From Rheinheimera oceanensis (lineage in GTDB: Bacteria; Pseudomonadota; Gammaproteobacteria; Enterobacterales; Alteromonadaceae): a stretch of DNA of 64,000 nucleotides. The notes beneath the pieces were generated by a model. It ran no database searches and was not told the origin of the DNA. It worked only from the letters and a program-made list of their open reading frames with translations. Of the stretch, positions 8,895 through 19,094 are shown one piece after another. The first letter of the stretch is position 1; every line of letters starts with the position of its first letter. The stretch lies in assembly GCF_018831085.1 (NCBI RefSeq), contig NZ_JAGPNM010000004.1:124001-188000 (forward strand), read 5' to 3'. The translations under genes were made by a program, and so were the position numbers.

Positions 8895-9929
8895 ATGTTG
8901 AATAAATTCATCTGGTTACTGGCAGCAAGTGCTGTAGCTGCCATTACACCATTTATGATGCAAGCACAGCAGAGCGAGCCTCAGCCCGCATATCAGATGC
9001 CGAATGCAAACAAGGCTCTGCTGACAGATCTTGTAAAGGTAAATGGGCAGCAATTAGTTGCTGTGGGCGAACGCGGGCATATTCTGCTTAGCCAGGACGG
9101 CCAGAACTGGACCCAGGCACAAGTGCCGGTGCAGTCGAATTTGAACAGCGTATACTTTGTTAATCCGCAGCGGGGCTGGGCGGTAGGCCACGATGCCACT
9201 ATTCTGATAACTGAAGACGGTGGTGCAAGCTGGCAACTACAGCACTATGCGCCACAAACTGACAAACCATTGTTTGATATTTATTTTGCAGATAGCCAAA
9301 AAGGCATTGCTGTAGGGGCCTATGGTATTTTTTATCGTACTGATGATGGCGGTAACAACTGGCATAAGCATTTTCATGAAGAATTGTTGCTCGAAGAAGA
9401 GCGGGAATATTTAGCTGAACTTAAAGAAACAGATCCAGAAAGCTATCAAATTGAAACAGAAGCTTTATTACCACATTTTAACCGGCTTTATGCTGCCGGT
9501 GATGCGTTATACATGATTGGTGAGGCGGGTTTTGCAGCAAAAAGCATAAATTTTGGTGATAGCTGGCAAAGGCTTGGTGCATTTTACAACGGTTCTTTAT
9601 TTGATATAACAGGCACGCCACAAATGGCATTGCTGGCGGTTGGTTTGCGCGGCCATGCGTTTATCAGCAAGGATCAAGGCATGCACTGGCAACAAATAAC
9701 GCTCAGCAAACATGCAACATTAAACAGTGCATTTTCCGATGACAATGGTTCAGTTTATCTGGTTGGCAATGCCGGTACTTTGCTGATAAGTCGTGATGGT
9801 GCCGCAAGTTTTACGGATTACTCCCAGGCTGATGGTAAGGCCATAGTCAACGGCCTGGTATGGCATAACCTGTTAGTACTGGTAACCGAAACCGGTGTCA
9901 GAACGATCAACCTGAGTGAACTGAAATAA
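8895..9929 (+). CDS. YCF48/BNR-repeat beta-propeller protein
   Basis: A 344-residue exported protein with an N-terminal signal or anchor (hydrophobic residues about 5-20). The body has repeats of the pattern (W/I)AVG..G.I....DGG..W, seen at GWAVGHDATILITEDGGASW and GIAVGAYGIFYRTDDGGNNW, typical of YCF48/photosystem-II-stability-factor propellers and BNR repeats. An acidic insert (EELLLEEEREYLAELKETDP, about residues 162-181) interrupts the propeller. It stops one base before the RND gene, so the two are surely co-translated. In this setting it is probably an accessory or assembly protein of the RND permease; no enzymatic role is evident. Confidence 0.8.
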   Translation: MLNKFIWLLAASAVAAITPFMMQAQQSEPQPAYQMPNANKALLTDLVKVNGQQLVAVGERGHILLSQDGQNWTQAQVPVQSNLNSVYFVNPQRGWAVGHDATILITEDGGASWQLQHYAPQTDKPLFDIYFADSQKGIAVGAYGIFYRTDDGGNNWHKHFHEELLLEEEREYLAELKETDPESYQIETEALLPHFNRLYAAGDALYMIGEAGFAAKSINFGDSWQRLGAFYNGSLFDITGTPQMALLAVGLRGHAFISKDQGMHWQQITLSKHATLNSAFSDDNGSVYLVGNAGTLLISRDGAASFTDYSQADGKAIVNGLVWHNLLVLVTETGVRTINLSELK

Positions 9930-9930
9930 G

Positions 9931-12246
9931 ATGAGTTTAAATCGTTTGGTTAATAAGTTTGAGTATACGCTGTTTCGTCATCGTGCTCTGGTGATTGTCG
10001 CGTTTTTGCTGGCAACGCTATTTTTACTGTTTAAAGCTACCAGTATTAAGCTGGACGCCGCTTTTACAAAAAATATCCCATTAAAACATGAATATATGCA
10101 AACCTATTTGCGCCATGCTGAAGACTTTGGTGGTGCGAATAACATTTTGATTTCATTATGCGATGAAAGCGGCAATATCTTTAATGCCGGCTTTTTTACT
10201 ACCCTACGTCAGGCTCACGATGAGTTGCTTTATACTCCGGGTGTTGATCGGGTGCAGGTAAAGTCGTTATTCAGCCCAAGTACCCGTTTTGTTGAGGTTG
10301 TTGAAGATGGTTTTGCCGGCGGTCCGGTGATCCCGGCCGATTTTGTTGCCAATTCAGCAGGCCTGGCCAAAGTAAAAGAGAATACTGAGAAAGCCGGCGT
10401 AGTAGGGCGCATGGTGGCTGATGATTACAGCTGTGCCATGATTTCTGCCCAGTTGCTTGAAGTTAACCCCGATACCGGCGAAAAACTGGACACCATTAAT
10501 TTTGCTTCAGTGCTGGAGCAAAATATCCGCGGGAAATACCAAAGCGACAGCATCAGTGTGCATATTATCGGTTTTGCCAAGATGGTTGGCGATGTGGCTG
10601 ATGGCGCTAAAGGCGTGCTGGTATTTTTTGCCATAGCTATTGCTATAACCTCGGTGATGGTGCTGTTTTTCTGCCGCTCACTAATGCTTACTATATTACC
10701 TATTGCCTGTTCGCTGATTGCCGTGATCTGGCAAATGGGTTTGTTATCGGTACTGGGCTTTGGCATTGATCCTATGTCAATTTTGGTGCCATTTCTGGTA
10801 TTTGCTATTGGTGTCAGCCATGGCGTACAGATGATTAACTCTACCGGCAAGCGGGTTGCCGCCGGGATGAACGCCAAAACAGCGGCTCAGGCCAGTTTCA
10901 GAAAACTGCTGGTTCCAGGCGGCGTGGCACTGTTATCTGATACAGTTGGCTTTTTAACCCTGCTGATTATTGAAATAGGTGTTATTCGTGAATTAGCTAT
11001 TACCGCCAGCTTAGGTGTGGCAGTGATTATTCTGACTAACCTGATATTGCTGCCGGTGCTGATGTCTTTTGTTAAGTTCAGTAAGCGTTATCAGGAACGC
11101 GCAGCGGCACCCACACCTAAAACAGATAAGATCTGGTTTACGCTGTCGGCTTTTGCCAGCCGTAAATATGCGGCCGTCATCCTACTGGTTACTGCCACCT
11201 TGTTTGTGTTTGGTTATTTGCAAAGCCAGCAAGTCAAAATTGGCGATTTACATGCCGGAGCGCCGGCACTGCATGAAGATTCACGCTATAACCAGGATAC
11301 ATTTTTAATCACAGACCGTTATGCTATTTCAGTCGATTACTTAAATGTAATGGTTGAGACTATTCCAAGTGCCTGTACTGAACATGACATTATGGCAAAA
11401 ATTGACACCTTCCAGTGGCTTATGGAGAACGTTGAAGGTGTGCAGTCGGCAGTGTCATTGCCTTCAGTGTCTAAAGCAATTAACGCAGCCTTTAATGAAG
11501 GCAATGTTAAGTGGCGGGTGTTGCCTCGCAATACGCAGAGTCTGGTTCAGGCTTCATCCAGGGTGGAAACCAGCACTGGCCTTTTAAATGCAGATTGTTC
11601 TGTAATGCCGGTTATTCTGTTTTTACAGGACCATAAGGCAGAAACTATTGAGCGGGTGGTATCAGCGGCTAAAAAATATGGTGCAGAGCTGGGTGACGAA
11701 CAAACGCGCTTTATGTTGGCGTCAGGCCCTGCCGGCGTAATGGCTGCAACTAACGAAGCGGTGTCAGAAGCCCAACAGCCTATGATGTGGTATGTCTACG
11801 GCGCAGTTATTTTGTTGTGTTTGCTGAGTTTCCGCTCACTGCGCGCAACTATATCGGTGATCTTACCTTTGTATGTGGTGTCGGTGCTGGCTACCGCATT
11901 AATGACAAAACTGCAGATAGGCTTAACGGTATCAACGTTACCGGTGATTGCGCTGGGGGTGGGCATCGGTGTTGATTACGGCATTTATATTCTGTCGAAT
12001 ATGACACAAATGCTACGCGACGGCATGCCGGTGCGCCAGGCCTACTTTGAAGCCCTGAAAGAGCGCGGCAGTGCAGTATTATTTACCGGCATGACTTTGG
12101 CCATTGGCGTAAGTACCTGGGTGTTTTCAGCACTGAAGTTCCAGGTAGATATGGGTATTTTGCTGACCTTTATGTTTATCGTAAATATGCTTGGTGCCAT
12201 ACTAGTGCTGCCGGCACTGGCGGCATTTTTATGGCGTAAAAAGTAA
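9931..12246 (+). CDS. RND superfamily (MMPL-type) permease
   Basis: A 771-residue inner-membrane permease with the RND layout: TM1 near residues 17-37, a large periplasmic loop, five or six TM segments (about 228-380), a second periplasmic loop, and a final TM block (about 620-770). Length and the GIGVDYGIYILSNM stretch in the second TM block, with the conserved Asp used in proton relay, place it with MMPL/HpnN-like lipid exporters, not tripartite drug pumps. It follows the YCF48-like gene with a one-base gap. With DUF1302 and DUF1329 it forms a proton-driven envelope system. Direction and substrate are not shown by sequence; lipids or fatty-acid-like compounds are the favoured guess. Confidence 0.88.
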   Translation: MSLNRLVNKFEYTLFRHRALVIVAFLLATLFLLFKATSIKLDAAFTKNIPLKHEYMQTYLRHAEDFGGANNILISLCDESGNIFNAGFFTTLRQAHDELLYTPGVDRVQVKSLFSPSTRFVEVVEDGFAGGPVIPADFVANSAGLAKVKENTEKAGVVGRMVADDYSCAMISAQLLEVNPDTGEKLDTINFASVLEQNIRGKYQSDSISVHIIGFAKMVGDVADGAKGVLVFFAIAIAITSVMVLFFCRSLMLTILPIACSLIAVIWQMGLLSVLGFGIDPMSILVPFLVFAIGVSHGVQMINSTGKRVAAGMNAKTAAQASFRKLLVPGGVALLSDTVGFLTLLIIEIGVIRELAITASLGVAVIILTNLILLPVLMSFVKFSKRYQERAAAPTPKTDKIWFTLSAFASRKYAAVILLVTATLFVFGYLQSQQVKIGDLHAGAPALHEDSRYNQDTFLITDRYAISVDYLNVMVETIPSACTEHDIMAKIDTFQWLMENVEGVQSAVSLPSVSKAINAAFNEGNVKWRVLPRNTQSLVQASSRVETSTGLLNADCSVMPVILFLQDHKAETIERVVSAAKKYGAELGDEQTRFMLASGPAGVMAATNEAVSEAQQPMMWYVYGAVILLCLLSFRSLRATISVILPLYVVSVLATALMTKLQIGLTVSTLPVIALGVGIGVDYGIYILSNMTQMLRDGMPVRQAYFEALKERGSAVLFTGMTLAIGVSTWVFSALKFQVDMGILLTFMFIVNMLGAILVLPALAAFLWRKK

Positions 12247-12270
12247 AATAAATTCTGCATGAATAAACAC

Positions 12271-12294
12271 GAAAATGGCCGAAAGGCCATTTTC
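12271..12294. terminator. Strong terminator after RND gene
   Basis: A 10-bp perfect stem GAAAATGGCC/GGCCATTTTC closes a GAAA tetraloop. Flanking AT-rich sequence allows function on either strand. It ends the DUF1302-RND set. Confidence 0.88.
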
Positions 12295-12337
12295 TATTTA
12301 AAGTGAATGAATAAGTTGTCAGAGTCTTTAAAAATCA

Positions 12338-12350
12338 CTGGTTTAACCAG
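12338..12350. promoter_or_regulatory. Perfect CTGGT-N3-ACCAG palindrome (FadR-like operator)
   Basis: CTGGT-TTA-ACCAG, identical in both half sites and spacing to the FadR operator core, 123 bases upstream of the NAD-glutamate dehydrogenase start and downstream of the terminator at 12271-12294, so it belongs to the gdh promoter region. Regulator identity is inferred. Confidence 0.45.
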
Positions 12351-12472
12351 CATAAAAGCCCCAAATAATACTCGAAAAGCGCTACAATTGGCACTACACT
12401 GCGCAGCTGACACGACCCGGTATGTTCGGTACATCCTGCTGCTAAAGCGGTGACTGCAAAAAGGATATAAAA

Positions 12473-15400
12473 ATGGCACTGATAGACGGTCAACCCTCTG
12501 TTCTACTACAAAACGTTAGCAAACTGATTAAACAAAAAGTGAAAGACCAGGTGAGCCTGGTTGAAAAATTCGCATACACTCTGTACGGCAACATGTCGAA
12601 TGAAGATTTAGTTGGCCGTAATGACAGTGATTTATACGGCGCAGCGCTGAGTTTATGGCAGACTTTTAACGGTCATGCTGAACCTGCATCGATGATCCGG
12701 GTATTTAATCCGGAAATTGCCAAGCATGGCTGGGAGTCTAAACACACTATCGTAGAAATAGTGGTTAAAGACATGCCATTTTTGGTGGACTCGGTACGCA
12801 TGGCATTAAACCGCCAGTCGATTGCTGCGCATTTGCTGCTGCACTACCCATTGCAAACTGAGCGTGACAGCAAAGGCCAAATTACCGATTTCTTTAAACT
12901 GGGCAGCAAAGCTAAAGCCAGCACCCAGCAAACGGTATTTCATATTGAAATTGACCGCCTGACTGGCAAAGCTGCCATTGACAGCTTAACCGATGAACTG
13001 CACTCGGTAATGGAAGATGTTTCGCTGGCAGTTCAAGACTGGCAACCAGCGCGGGACAAGCTGCAACAGGTCATTAAAGCCTTGCCTAAACAAGCCGGTA
13101 AAGCCTCTGCAGAAGATATTAAAGAGGTTACCGAGTTTTTAAACTGGCTGGCCAAAGATAACTTTACACTGTTGGGCTACCGTGAATACACCATTGGCCC
13201 GGTAAAGGGTGACTATAAAATCAGTGGCATTGATGATACGTCACTGGGTTTAATGCGCCGCTCTGCGGCACGCGATCTGATGTTGTCTGAACTGCCGGAA
13301 ACCGGCCGTAAGCAGGCTATTAGTAACGGCTTGCTTATCCTGACCAAAACCAATAATAAATCCCGTGTACATCGTCCGGCGTATATTGATTACATCGGTG
13401 TGAAAAAGTTTGATAAAGATGGCAAGGTAATTGGCGAAGATCGCTTTATTGGTTTGTACTCGTCGTCGTTGTACAACAACAGTGCTGCAGATATTCCGCT
13501 GCTGAAAAACAAGCTTGCTACCGTGATGCAAAAATCTGAATTTGCCACCGGTACTCATGCATATAAGGCATTGCTGAATATTCTGGAAACCTATCCGCGT
13601 GATGAGCTTATTCAGGCAACCGCAGATGAGTTGCTGCATGTGGCTATGGGTGTGCTGCAAATGCAAGAGCGTGATATGACACGCCTGTTTATGCGCAAAG
13701 ACAGCTTTGGGCGCTTTGTTACTGCCATGGTGTATGTGCCGCGCGAGCGTTACAACACCCAGTTGCGTAAAGAAACCCAGGCCATATTGCAACGTGCGCT
13801 CGGAAGCGCAGAACCGGTTGAGTTTACAACTTATTTCTCTGAATCTGTGTTGGCACGTACCCATTATCTGGTGCGGATCAACGATAGCCATGTCGAGTAT
13901 AAAGTGAAAGAAATTGAGCGTAATTTAGTTGAAGCGGCCCGCACCTGGGAAGATAAATTAGAAAGCGCCTTACTGGGTGCATATGGTGAAGCCCGTGGCC
14001 GGGAACTGATTGGCAAATATGTTAATGCCTTCCCACGTAGCTACAAGGAAGAAATGCTGCCAAACGACGCGCTGGTTGATATCGGCAAGCTTGAAGCATT
14101 AAATGATGATCACAAACTGGAAATGCTGTTTTACCGGCCACAGGAAGAAAAAGCCGACAGCAAAGCGGTAAGGCTGAACCTGTTCCATAAAGACCATCCT
14201 ATTCATTTATCTGATGTATTGCCGATGCTGGAAAACTTTGGCCTGCGTGTTATTGGTGAAACGCCATACGCGGTTAAATGTGCCGATGGCAGTGTTAGCT
14301 GGGTTTTAAACTTCGCCATGGAGCTTAATTGTGCGATACCTGCCGATTTTGAAGCCGCACAGCAGTCATTCCAGGATTCTTTTGCCAAAGTATGGGCTGG
14401 TCAGCTGGAAGATGATGGTTTTAACCGTCTGATCCTTGGCGCTGGTTTAACCGGCCGCGAAGCGTCATTGTTACGCGCTCTGGCTAAGTATAAGCGGCAA
14501 ATCGGTGGCACTTTCAGCCAGTCTTATGTTGAAAGCACTTTTGCCCGTTATGCCGAACTTGCTAACTTGCTGGTACAGCTGTTTAACAACAAATTTGACC
14601 CTAAATCCAAAGCCAGCAGCAAGGTGGCCGACAAACTGGAAGAGCAAATCGCTTCTCAGCTGGAAAACGTGGCTAACCTTGACGATGACCGCATCGTGCG
14701 CCGTTTTGTCGATATGATTAAGGCGATACTGCGGACCAACTATTTCCAGAAGAGTGCCGAGGGTAACGATAAACCCTATATTTCTTTTAAAATTAAGTCT
14801 GGTTTAATCCCGGATATGCCATTGCCAACACCGATGTTTGAGATTTTCGTGTACTCGCCCAGAGTTGAAGGTGTGCATCTGCGCTTTGGTAAAGTCGCCC
14901 GTGGTGGTTTGCGCTGGTCTGATCGGCGTGAAGATTTCCGCACAGAGGTGCTTGGGCTGGTAAAAGCACAAACAGTAAAAAATACGGTAATTGTACCTAC
15001 CGGATCTAAAGGTGGTTTTGTCTGTAAAAAACTGCCTGAAACCGGTGGCCGTGAAGCTTTCCTCAATGAAGGCAAAGACTGCTACCGCACCTTTATCCGC
15101 GGTTTACTGGATGTCACGGATAACATCGTACAAGGCGCCATAGTGCCGCCAAAAGATGTGGTGCGCCATGACGAAGATGATCCATATCTGGTGGTAGCGG
15201 CAGATAAAGGCACTGCTACGTTCTCAGATATTTCTAACGGCATCTCGGAAGAATATGGCTTCTGGCTGGGCGATGCTTTTGCCTCAGGCGGCTCTAACGG
15301 TTACGACCACAAGAAGATGGGTATTACCGCGCGCGGTGGCTGGGAATCGGTTAAACGCCACTTCCGTGAAATTGGCATTGACTGCCAAACTACAGATTTT

Positions 15401-17311
15401 ACCTGTGTCGGCATAGGTGATATGGCCGGTGACGTATTCGGTAATGGTATGTTGTTGTCAAAACACATCCGTTTGCAGGTAGCATTTAACCATATGCATA
15501 TCTTTGTTGATCCGAATCCGGATTCAGCAAAAAGCTGGGAAGAGCGTAACCGTATGTTTAACCTGCCTACGTCCACTTGGGATGACTATGACAAGTCATT
15601 AATTTCAGAAGGCGGTGGTATTTTCCTGCGCAGTGCCAAGGCGATAAAGCTGTCAGCGCAAATGAAAGAAATGCTCGGCACAACTAAAGCCAGTATGACA
15701 CCGAACGAGCTGATCCGTGAGGCATTAATGATGCCGGTAGATCTGATCTGGAACGGCGGTATCGGCACTTACGTTAAAGCCACCAGCGAGAGCCATGCAG
15801 AAGTAGGTGACCGCGGCTCAGAGCCGCTGCGGGTGAATGGTAAAGAGCTTAAAGCAAAAATCTTCGGTGAAGGCGGTAACTTAGGTTGCACCCAGCGAGG
15901 CCGCATCGAATTTGCTATGCATGGCGGCCAGATCAATACCGACTTCGTTGACAACGTCGGTGGCGTAACCTGTTCGGATAACGAAGTAAACATTAAAATC
16001 TTACTGAACACTCTGGTTGCCGGCGGCGATCTGACACTGAAGCAGCGCAACAAAATACTGTTTGAAATGACAGATGATGTTGCCGCTATCGTTATTAAAG
16101 ATTGCTACCGTCAAACCCAGAGTATCAGTGTGTCATCGCTACTGGGTGCTGAGCAGTTAAAAGAATATACCCGTTTTATTCATACGCTGGAAAAAGAAGG
16201 TAAGTTAAACCGCGAGCTGGAGTTTTTACCCTCAGACGATGAACTGGCTGATCGGATGGCAAAAGGCCAGGGCCTGACCCGGCCTGAGCTGTCTATTCTG
16301 ACAGCTTACGGCAAGATGGTGTTAAAAGAGCGGCTGGTACTGCCTGAGATCTATGAAAATAACTACTTTAAGCGTCAGTTGTTTGCTGCATTCCCGCAAA
16401 TGCTGCAGGATAAATATGCTGCAGAAATGGAAACTCACCCACTGAAAGCCGAAATTATTGCCACTAAACTGGCCAATATGATGGTGAATGAAATGGGGCC
16501 GAACTTTGCTCAGCGTATGCTGGAAGAAACCGGTGCCGGTGTTGGTGAAGTAACACTGTGCTATGCCATTGCTCGTGATTTGTTTGATGTATCTGCCATG
16601 TGGCGCAAGATTGAACAGCTGGACAATATTATTGCCGCTTCACTGCAAAGCAAGCTATTCCATCAGCTGCGCCGCACTATGCGCCGCGCTACCCGCTGGT
16701 TCCTGCGGCACCGGAATAAAGCGTTGGATATTCAGCAGACGCTGGATTTCTTCAAACCTGCTTATCAGCAGTTGAATAAAGAGCTGGGTAATTATCTGGC
16801 ACAAACTGAAGTTGAACAGTTGCAGCAAAAACAAGCTGTGCTGACAGAGCAGGGCGTACCGGAAGATATCGCGCAGTATCTGGCACAACTTAGCACGGTA
16901 TTCTCGGTAATGGATATTGCCCAGGTGGTGGATGCTGAAAAAGTGCCACTGGCTATGGCGGCAGAAATATACTTTAAGCTGGGCGATAAGCTGGATCTGC
17001 ACTGGTTCCTGGAGCAAATAACCAACCAGCCGGTGGCGAACCACTGGCAGGCATTAGCGCGTGCTTCTTACCGTGAAGAGCTTGACTGGCAGCAACGTGC
17101 ATTATCTGCCGTAGTGGTGCGCAGCTGTGGTAAAGCTTGTGCCGCAGATGAAGTCATTAACAGTTGGCTGACTGAGCATGAAGCGCTGCTGGAGCGCTGG
17201 CGTCTGATGCTGGCTGAGTTTAAAACCACCAAAACCCACGAGTTTGCTAAGTTCTCAGTAGCATTACGTGAATTAATGTTGTTAAGTCACCACTGTGACC
17301 CTGTAAAATAA
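12473..17311 (+). CDS. gdhB: NAD-specific glutamate dehydrogenase, large (180-kDa) class
   Basis: A 1612-residue enzyme oxidising L-glutamate to 2-oxoglutarate and ammonia with NAD+, mainly for glutamate and arginine catabolism. Length and domain plan match the 180-kDa class: long regulatory N-terminal half with ACT-like segments, central catalytic part, and C-terminal extension. The catalytic region begins near residue 808 ([19 protein letters not shown]) followed by [10 protein letters not shown], with the dehydrogenase lysines; the NAD-binding part follows ([15 protein letters not shown]). The start ATG has an AAGGAT site about 8 bases upstream. A perfect CTGGT-N3-ACCAG palindrome sits upstream and a strong terminator follows. 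It is a single-gene unit. Confidence 0.95.
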   Translation: MALIDGQPSVLLQNVSKLIKQKVKDQVSLVEKFAYTLYGNMSNEDLVGRNDSDLYGAALSLWQTFNGHAEPASMIRVFNPEIAKHGWESKHTIVEIVVKDMPFLVDSVRMALNRQSIAAHLLLHYPLQTERDSKGQITDFFKLGSKAKASTQQTVFHIEIDRLTGKAAIDSLTDELHSVMEDVSLAVQDWQPARDKLQQVIKALPKQAGKASAEDIKEVTEFLNWLAKDNFTLLGYREYTIGPVKGDYKISGIDDTSLGLMRRSAARDLMLSELPETGRKQAISNGLLILTKTNNKSRVHRPAYIDYIGVKKFDKDGKVIGEDRFIGLYSSSLYNNSAADIPLLKNKLATVMQKSEFATGTHAYKALLNILETYPRDELIQATADELLHVAMGVLQMQERDMTRLFMRKDSFGRFVTAMVYVPRERYNTQLRKETQAILQRALGSAEPVEFTTYFSESVLARTHYLVRINDSHVEYKVKEIERNLVEAARTWEDKLESALLGAYGEARGRELIGKYVNAFPRSYKEEMLPNDALVDIGKLEALNDDHKLEMLFYRPQEEKADSKAVRLNLFHKDHPIHLSDVLPMLENFGLRVIGETPYAVKCADGSVSWVLNFAMELNCAIPADFEAAQQSFQDSFAKVWAGQLEDDGFNRLILGAGLTGREASLLRALAKYKRQIGGTFSQSYVESTFARYAELANLLVQLFNNKFDPKSKASSKVADKLEEQIASQLENVANLDDDRIVRRFVDMIKAILRTNYFQKSAEGNDKPYISFKIKSGLIPDMPLPTPMFEIFVYSPRVEGVHLRFGKVARGGLRWSDRREDFRTEVLGLVKAQTVKNTVIVPTGSKGGFVCKKLPETGGREAFLNEGKDCYRTFIRGLLDVTDNIVQGAIVPPKDVVRHDEDDPYLVVAADKGTATFSDISNGISEEYGFWLGDAFASGGSNGYDHKKMGITARGGWESVKRHFREIGIDCQTTDFTCVGIGDMAGDVFGNGMLLSKHIRLQVAFNHMHIFVDPNPDSAKSWEERNRMFNLPTSTWDDYDKSLISEGGGIFLRSAKAIKLSAQMKEMLGTTKASMTPNELIREALMMPVDLIWNGGIGTYVKATSESHAEVGDRGSEPLRVNGKELKAKIFGEGGNLGCTQRGRIEFAMHGGQINTDFVDNVGGVTCSDNEVNIKILLNTLVAGGDLTLKQRNKILFEMTDDVAAIVIKDCYRQTQSISVSSLLGAEQLKEYTRFIHTLEKEGKLNRELEFLPSDDELADRMAKGQGLTRPELSILTAYGKMVLKERLVLPEIYENNYFKRQLFAAFPQMLQDKYAAEMETHPLKAEIIATKLANMMVNEMGPNFAQRMLEETGAGVGEVTLCYAIARDLFDVSAMWRKIEQLDNIIAASLQSKLFHQLRRTMRRATRWFLRHRNKALDIQQTLDFFKPAYQQLNKELGNYLAQTEVEQLQQKQAVLTEQGVPEDIAQYLAQLSTVFSVMDIAQVVDAEKVPLAMAAEIYFKLGDKLDLHWFLEQITNQPVANHWQALARASYREELDWQQRALSAVVVRSCGKACAADEVINSWLTEHEALLERWRLMLAEFKTTKTHEFAKFSVALRELMLLSHHCDPVK

Positions 17312-17327
17312 CAACCTTACTGGCTAC

Positions 17328-17357
17328 AATACCCCGGCTTGTCCGGGGTATTTTTTT
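17328..17357 (+). terminator. Rho-independent terminator after gdhB
   Basis: A 10-bp stem (AATACCCCGG/CCGGGGTATT) with loop CTTGT is followed by a run of T to 17357. It also sits in the 5' leader of pyrD, whose start is about 20 bases away. Confidence 0.9.
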
Positions 17358-17375
17358 GTTTTTATAAGGCCGTTT

Positions 17376-18386
17376 ATGTTTTATCCAATAGCACAGAAAT
17401 TGATGTTCGCCTGTGACGCCGAATGGTCACACAATTTTGCCCTTGGCAGCTTAAAACGCCTGGCTCATACGCCTGCTGCAGCTTTATGGCGGCAAGCCTT
17501 GCCGTTAAAGCCGGTTACCGTGGCCGGTATACATTTTGACAATCCGTTGGGTTTAGCCGCCGGGTTGGATAAAAACGCTGAATGTATTGATGCATTTGGC
17601 CAGATGGGCTTTGGTTTTATTGAAGTGGGTACCGTTACGCCAAAACCACAATCGGGAAATGACAAACCGCGTATATTCCGTCTGCCACAGTCTCAGGCCA
17701 TTATTAACCGCATGGGCTTTAATAACAAAGGCGTCGATTATCTGGTTGAGAATGTAAAAAAAGCCAGTTATAAGGGCGTGCTGGGCATTAATATCGGCAA
17801 AAACAAAGATACACCAAACGAGCAGGGCAAAGATGACTATGTGCACTGTATGCGTAAAGTGTATGCCCATGCCAGCTATATTACTGTGAATATTTCATCA
17901 CCTAACACGCCGGGTTTACGCGATCTGCAGTTTGGTGATGCACTGTATGATTTGCTGCAAAGTGTGAAGAACGAACAACTGGATTTGCAGGCGCAGCATG
18001 ACAAATATGTACCGGTGTTCGTAAAAATTGCACCGGATATGGATCTGGTTGCGGTGAATCAGGTGGCTGAAACGCTGCTTAGAAGCAAAATGGACGGTGT
18101 TATTGCTACCAATACCACACTGGACAGAAGCCTGGTACAAGGCCAGCGTTACGCCGATGAGGCTGGTGGTTTGAGCGGGTTACCGGTACGGGATAAAAGC
18201 ACTGAAGTGCTGCGCCAGCTGCGCGCCGCTGTAGGTAGCGCTATGCCAATTATTGGTGTGGGGGGTATTAGCGATGCCCGGTCAGCGCAGGACAAACTGA
18301 ATGCCGGAGCTAATTTACTGCAGGTTTACACCGGCTTTATTTACAAAGGCCCGCAACTGCTAAAAGAGATCGTAACCAGCTTATAA
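17376..18386 (+). CDS. pyrD: Dihydroorotate dehydrogenase (quinone), class 2
   Basis: A 336-residue FMN enzyme at the inner membrane that oxidises dihydroorotate to orotate in pyrimidine synthesis, passing electrons to quinone. The N-terminal helix pair (about residues 1-35) typical of membrane-associated class 2 enzymes is present. FMN and substrate motifs are visible: [14 protein letters not shown] (about 54-67), a RMGFNN stretch (about 111-116), [14 protein letters not shown] with the class 2 catalytic serine (about 172-185), and GVGGISDA near 290. Length equals E. coli PyrD. It is followed by zapC, the same order as in enterobacteria. Confidence 0.96.
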   Translation: MFYPIAQKLMFACDAEWSHNFALGSLKRLAHTPAAALWRQALPLKPVTVAGIHFDNPLGLAAGLDKNAECIDAFGQMGFGFIEVGTVTPKPQSGNDKPRIFRLPQSQAIINRMGFNNKGVDYLVENVKKASYKGVLGINIGKNKDTPNEQGKDDYVHCMRKVYAHASYITVNISSPNTPGLRDLQFGDALYDLLQSVKNEQLDLQAQHDKYVPVFVKIAPDMDLVAVNQVAETLLRSKMDGVIATNTTLDRSLVQGQRYADEAGGLSGLPVRDKSTEVLRQLRAAVGSAMPIIGVGGISDARSAQDKLNAGANLLQVYTGFIYKGPQLLKEIVTSL

Positions 18387-18460
18387 GGATCAGTAGCTGA
18401 TCTTGCAATGTTAGAACAAAACAGTCTTTAACATCTTGATCAGCTTAGTGTATTTCTATA

Positions 18461-18477
18461 ACTGTTTGATAAACAGT
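18461..18477. repeat. 7-bp perfect inverted repeat upstream of zapC
   Basis: ACTGTTT-GAT-AAACAGT, 27 bases before the zapC start. It could be an operator or a small hairpin in the leader. The arms resemble LexA half sites but the spacing is one base short. Confidence 0.3.
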
Positions 18478-18503
18478 CTACTTAATACATCACAGGGAAA
18501 CCT

Positions 18504-19019
18504 ATGCTCAGGCCGTCAGAACGCTGGTTTTGGACTTACTGTTCAACTAAAGACCGCTTATTGCTGGATATCAGCGATGAGGCACAGTTCTGCTCGCCTT
18601 TTACTGCAAGCCAGTTGATACAACAGCCGCAGCAGCAGGCGTTGTCTATGGCTGAAGCTGAAACGTTCTGGGCTATAGACGAGAGTCTGCAGCAACTGGA
18701 TATGCCGGCTGCTGTACGGCTGGAGTTATGCCTTACTGCACTGTGTGCGCCATTTTTGCAACAACTGGCGCATAAAAGCTGGTATTTTCAGCCAGGCAGT
18801 CAGTGTAATGCCGCTCAGCATGATGTGGTCATACTACGCGGGTTAACTAACCAATATGCGTTGGTGCTGGCTGCTGAACCTGATTGTGTAACCTGTTTAT
18901 TGCTGGGTGAAATAAATACACTGGCCGGTAAAGCATTGCCACGTTTACAGGTGGTACGAGTGCTGCGCAACCGTGTCAGTGCCCTGGATGTGGCATTACC
19001 TTATCGCTATAGCGCCTGA
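18504..19019 (+). CDS. zapC: Cell division protein ZapC
   Basis: A 171-residue soluble cytoplasmic protein. It aligns by eye with E. coli ZapC: an N-terminal RWFWTY...KDRLLLDIS stretch (E. coli NWRWYY...DRMMLDLA), a central KSWYFQPG (E. coli KSWHFVSHG), and a C-terminal ALPRLQVVRVLRNRVSAL corresponding to the final helix region. ZapC binds FtsZ and promotes protofilament bundling in the Z ring. Position directly behind pyrD supports the call, since E. coli has the same order. A GGGAAA site precedes the ATG. An earlier in-frame start does not exist within the intergenic region. Confidence 0.85.
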   Translation: MLRPSERWFWTYCSTKDRLLLDISDEAQFCSPFTASQLIQQPQQQALSMAEAETFWAIDESLQQLDMPAAVRLELCLTALCAPFLQQLAHKSWYFQPGSQCNAAQHDVVILRGLTNQYALVLAAEPDCVTCLLLGEINTLAGKALPRLQVVRVLRNRVSALDVALPYRYSA

Positions 19020-19094
19020 TTTTTACCGGCGTTCTTTCTCTTCCGTGCGGATCCGACTACACTAGCGGCAATTTTTGTTGTAGCGGAACCCCGT

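Noticed and set aside
10425..10877. 150-codon reverse-strand frame inside the RND permease
   Set aside because: Antisense to transmembrane codons, which commonly leave long open shadows; nothing supports it as a gene.
13250..13891. 213-codon open frame on the reverse strand inside gdhB
   Set aside because: Lies wholly opposite a strongly conserved coding region, has Cys/His/Gln-rich low-plausibility composition, and no ribosome site or family resemblance.
18388..18402. GATCAG-TAG-CTGATC hairpin as a pyrD terminator
   Set aside because: Six-bp stem followed by only two T; not a convincing terminator, though a minor role is possible.
18462..18476. LexA (SOS) box upstream of zapC
   Set aside because: The arms CTGT and ACAG are separated by 7 bases; the gammaproteobacterial LexA box needs 8, so the spacing is wrong.
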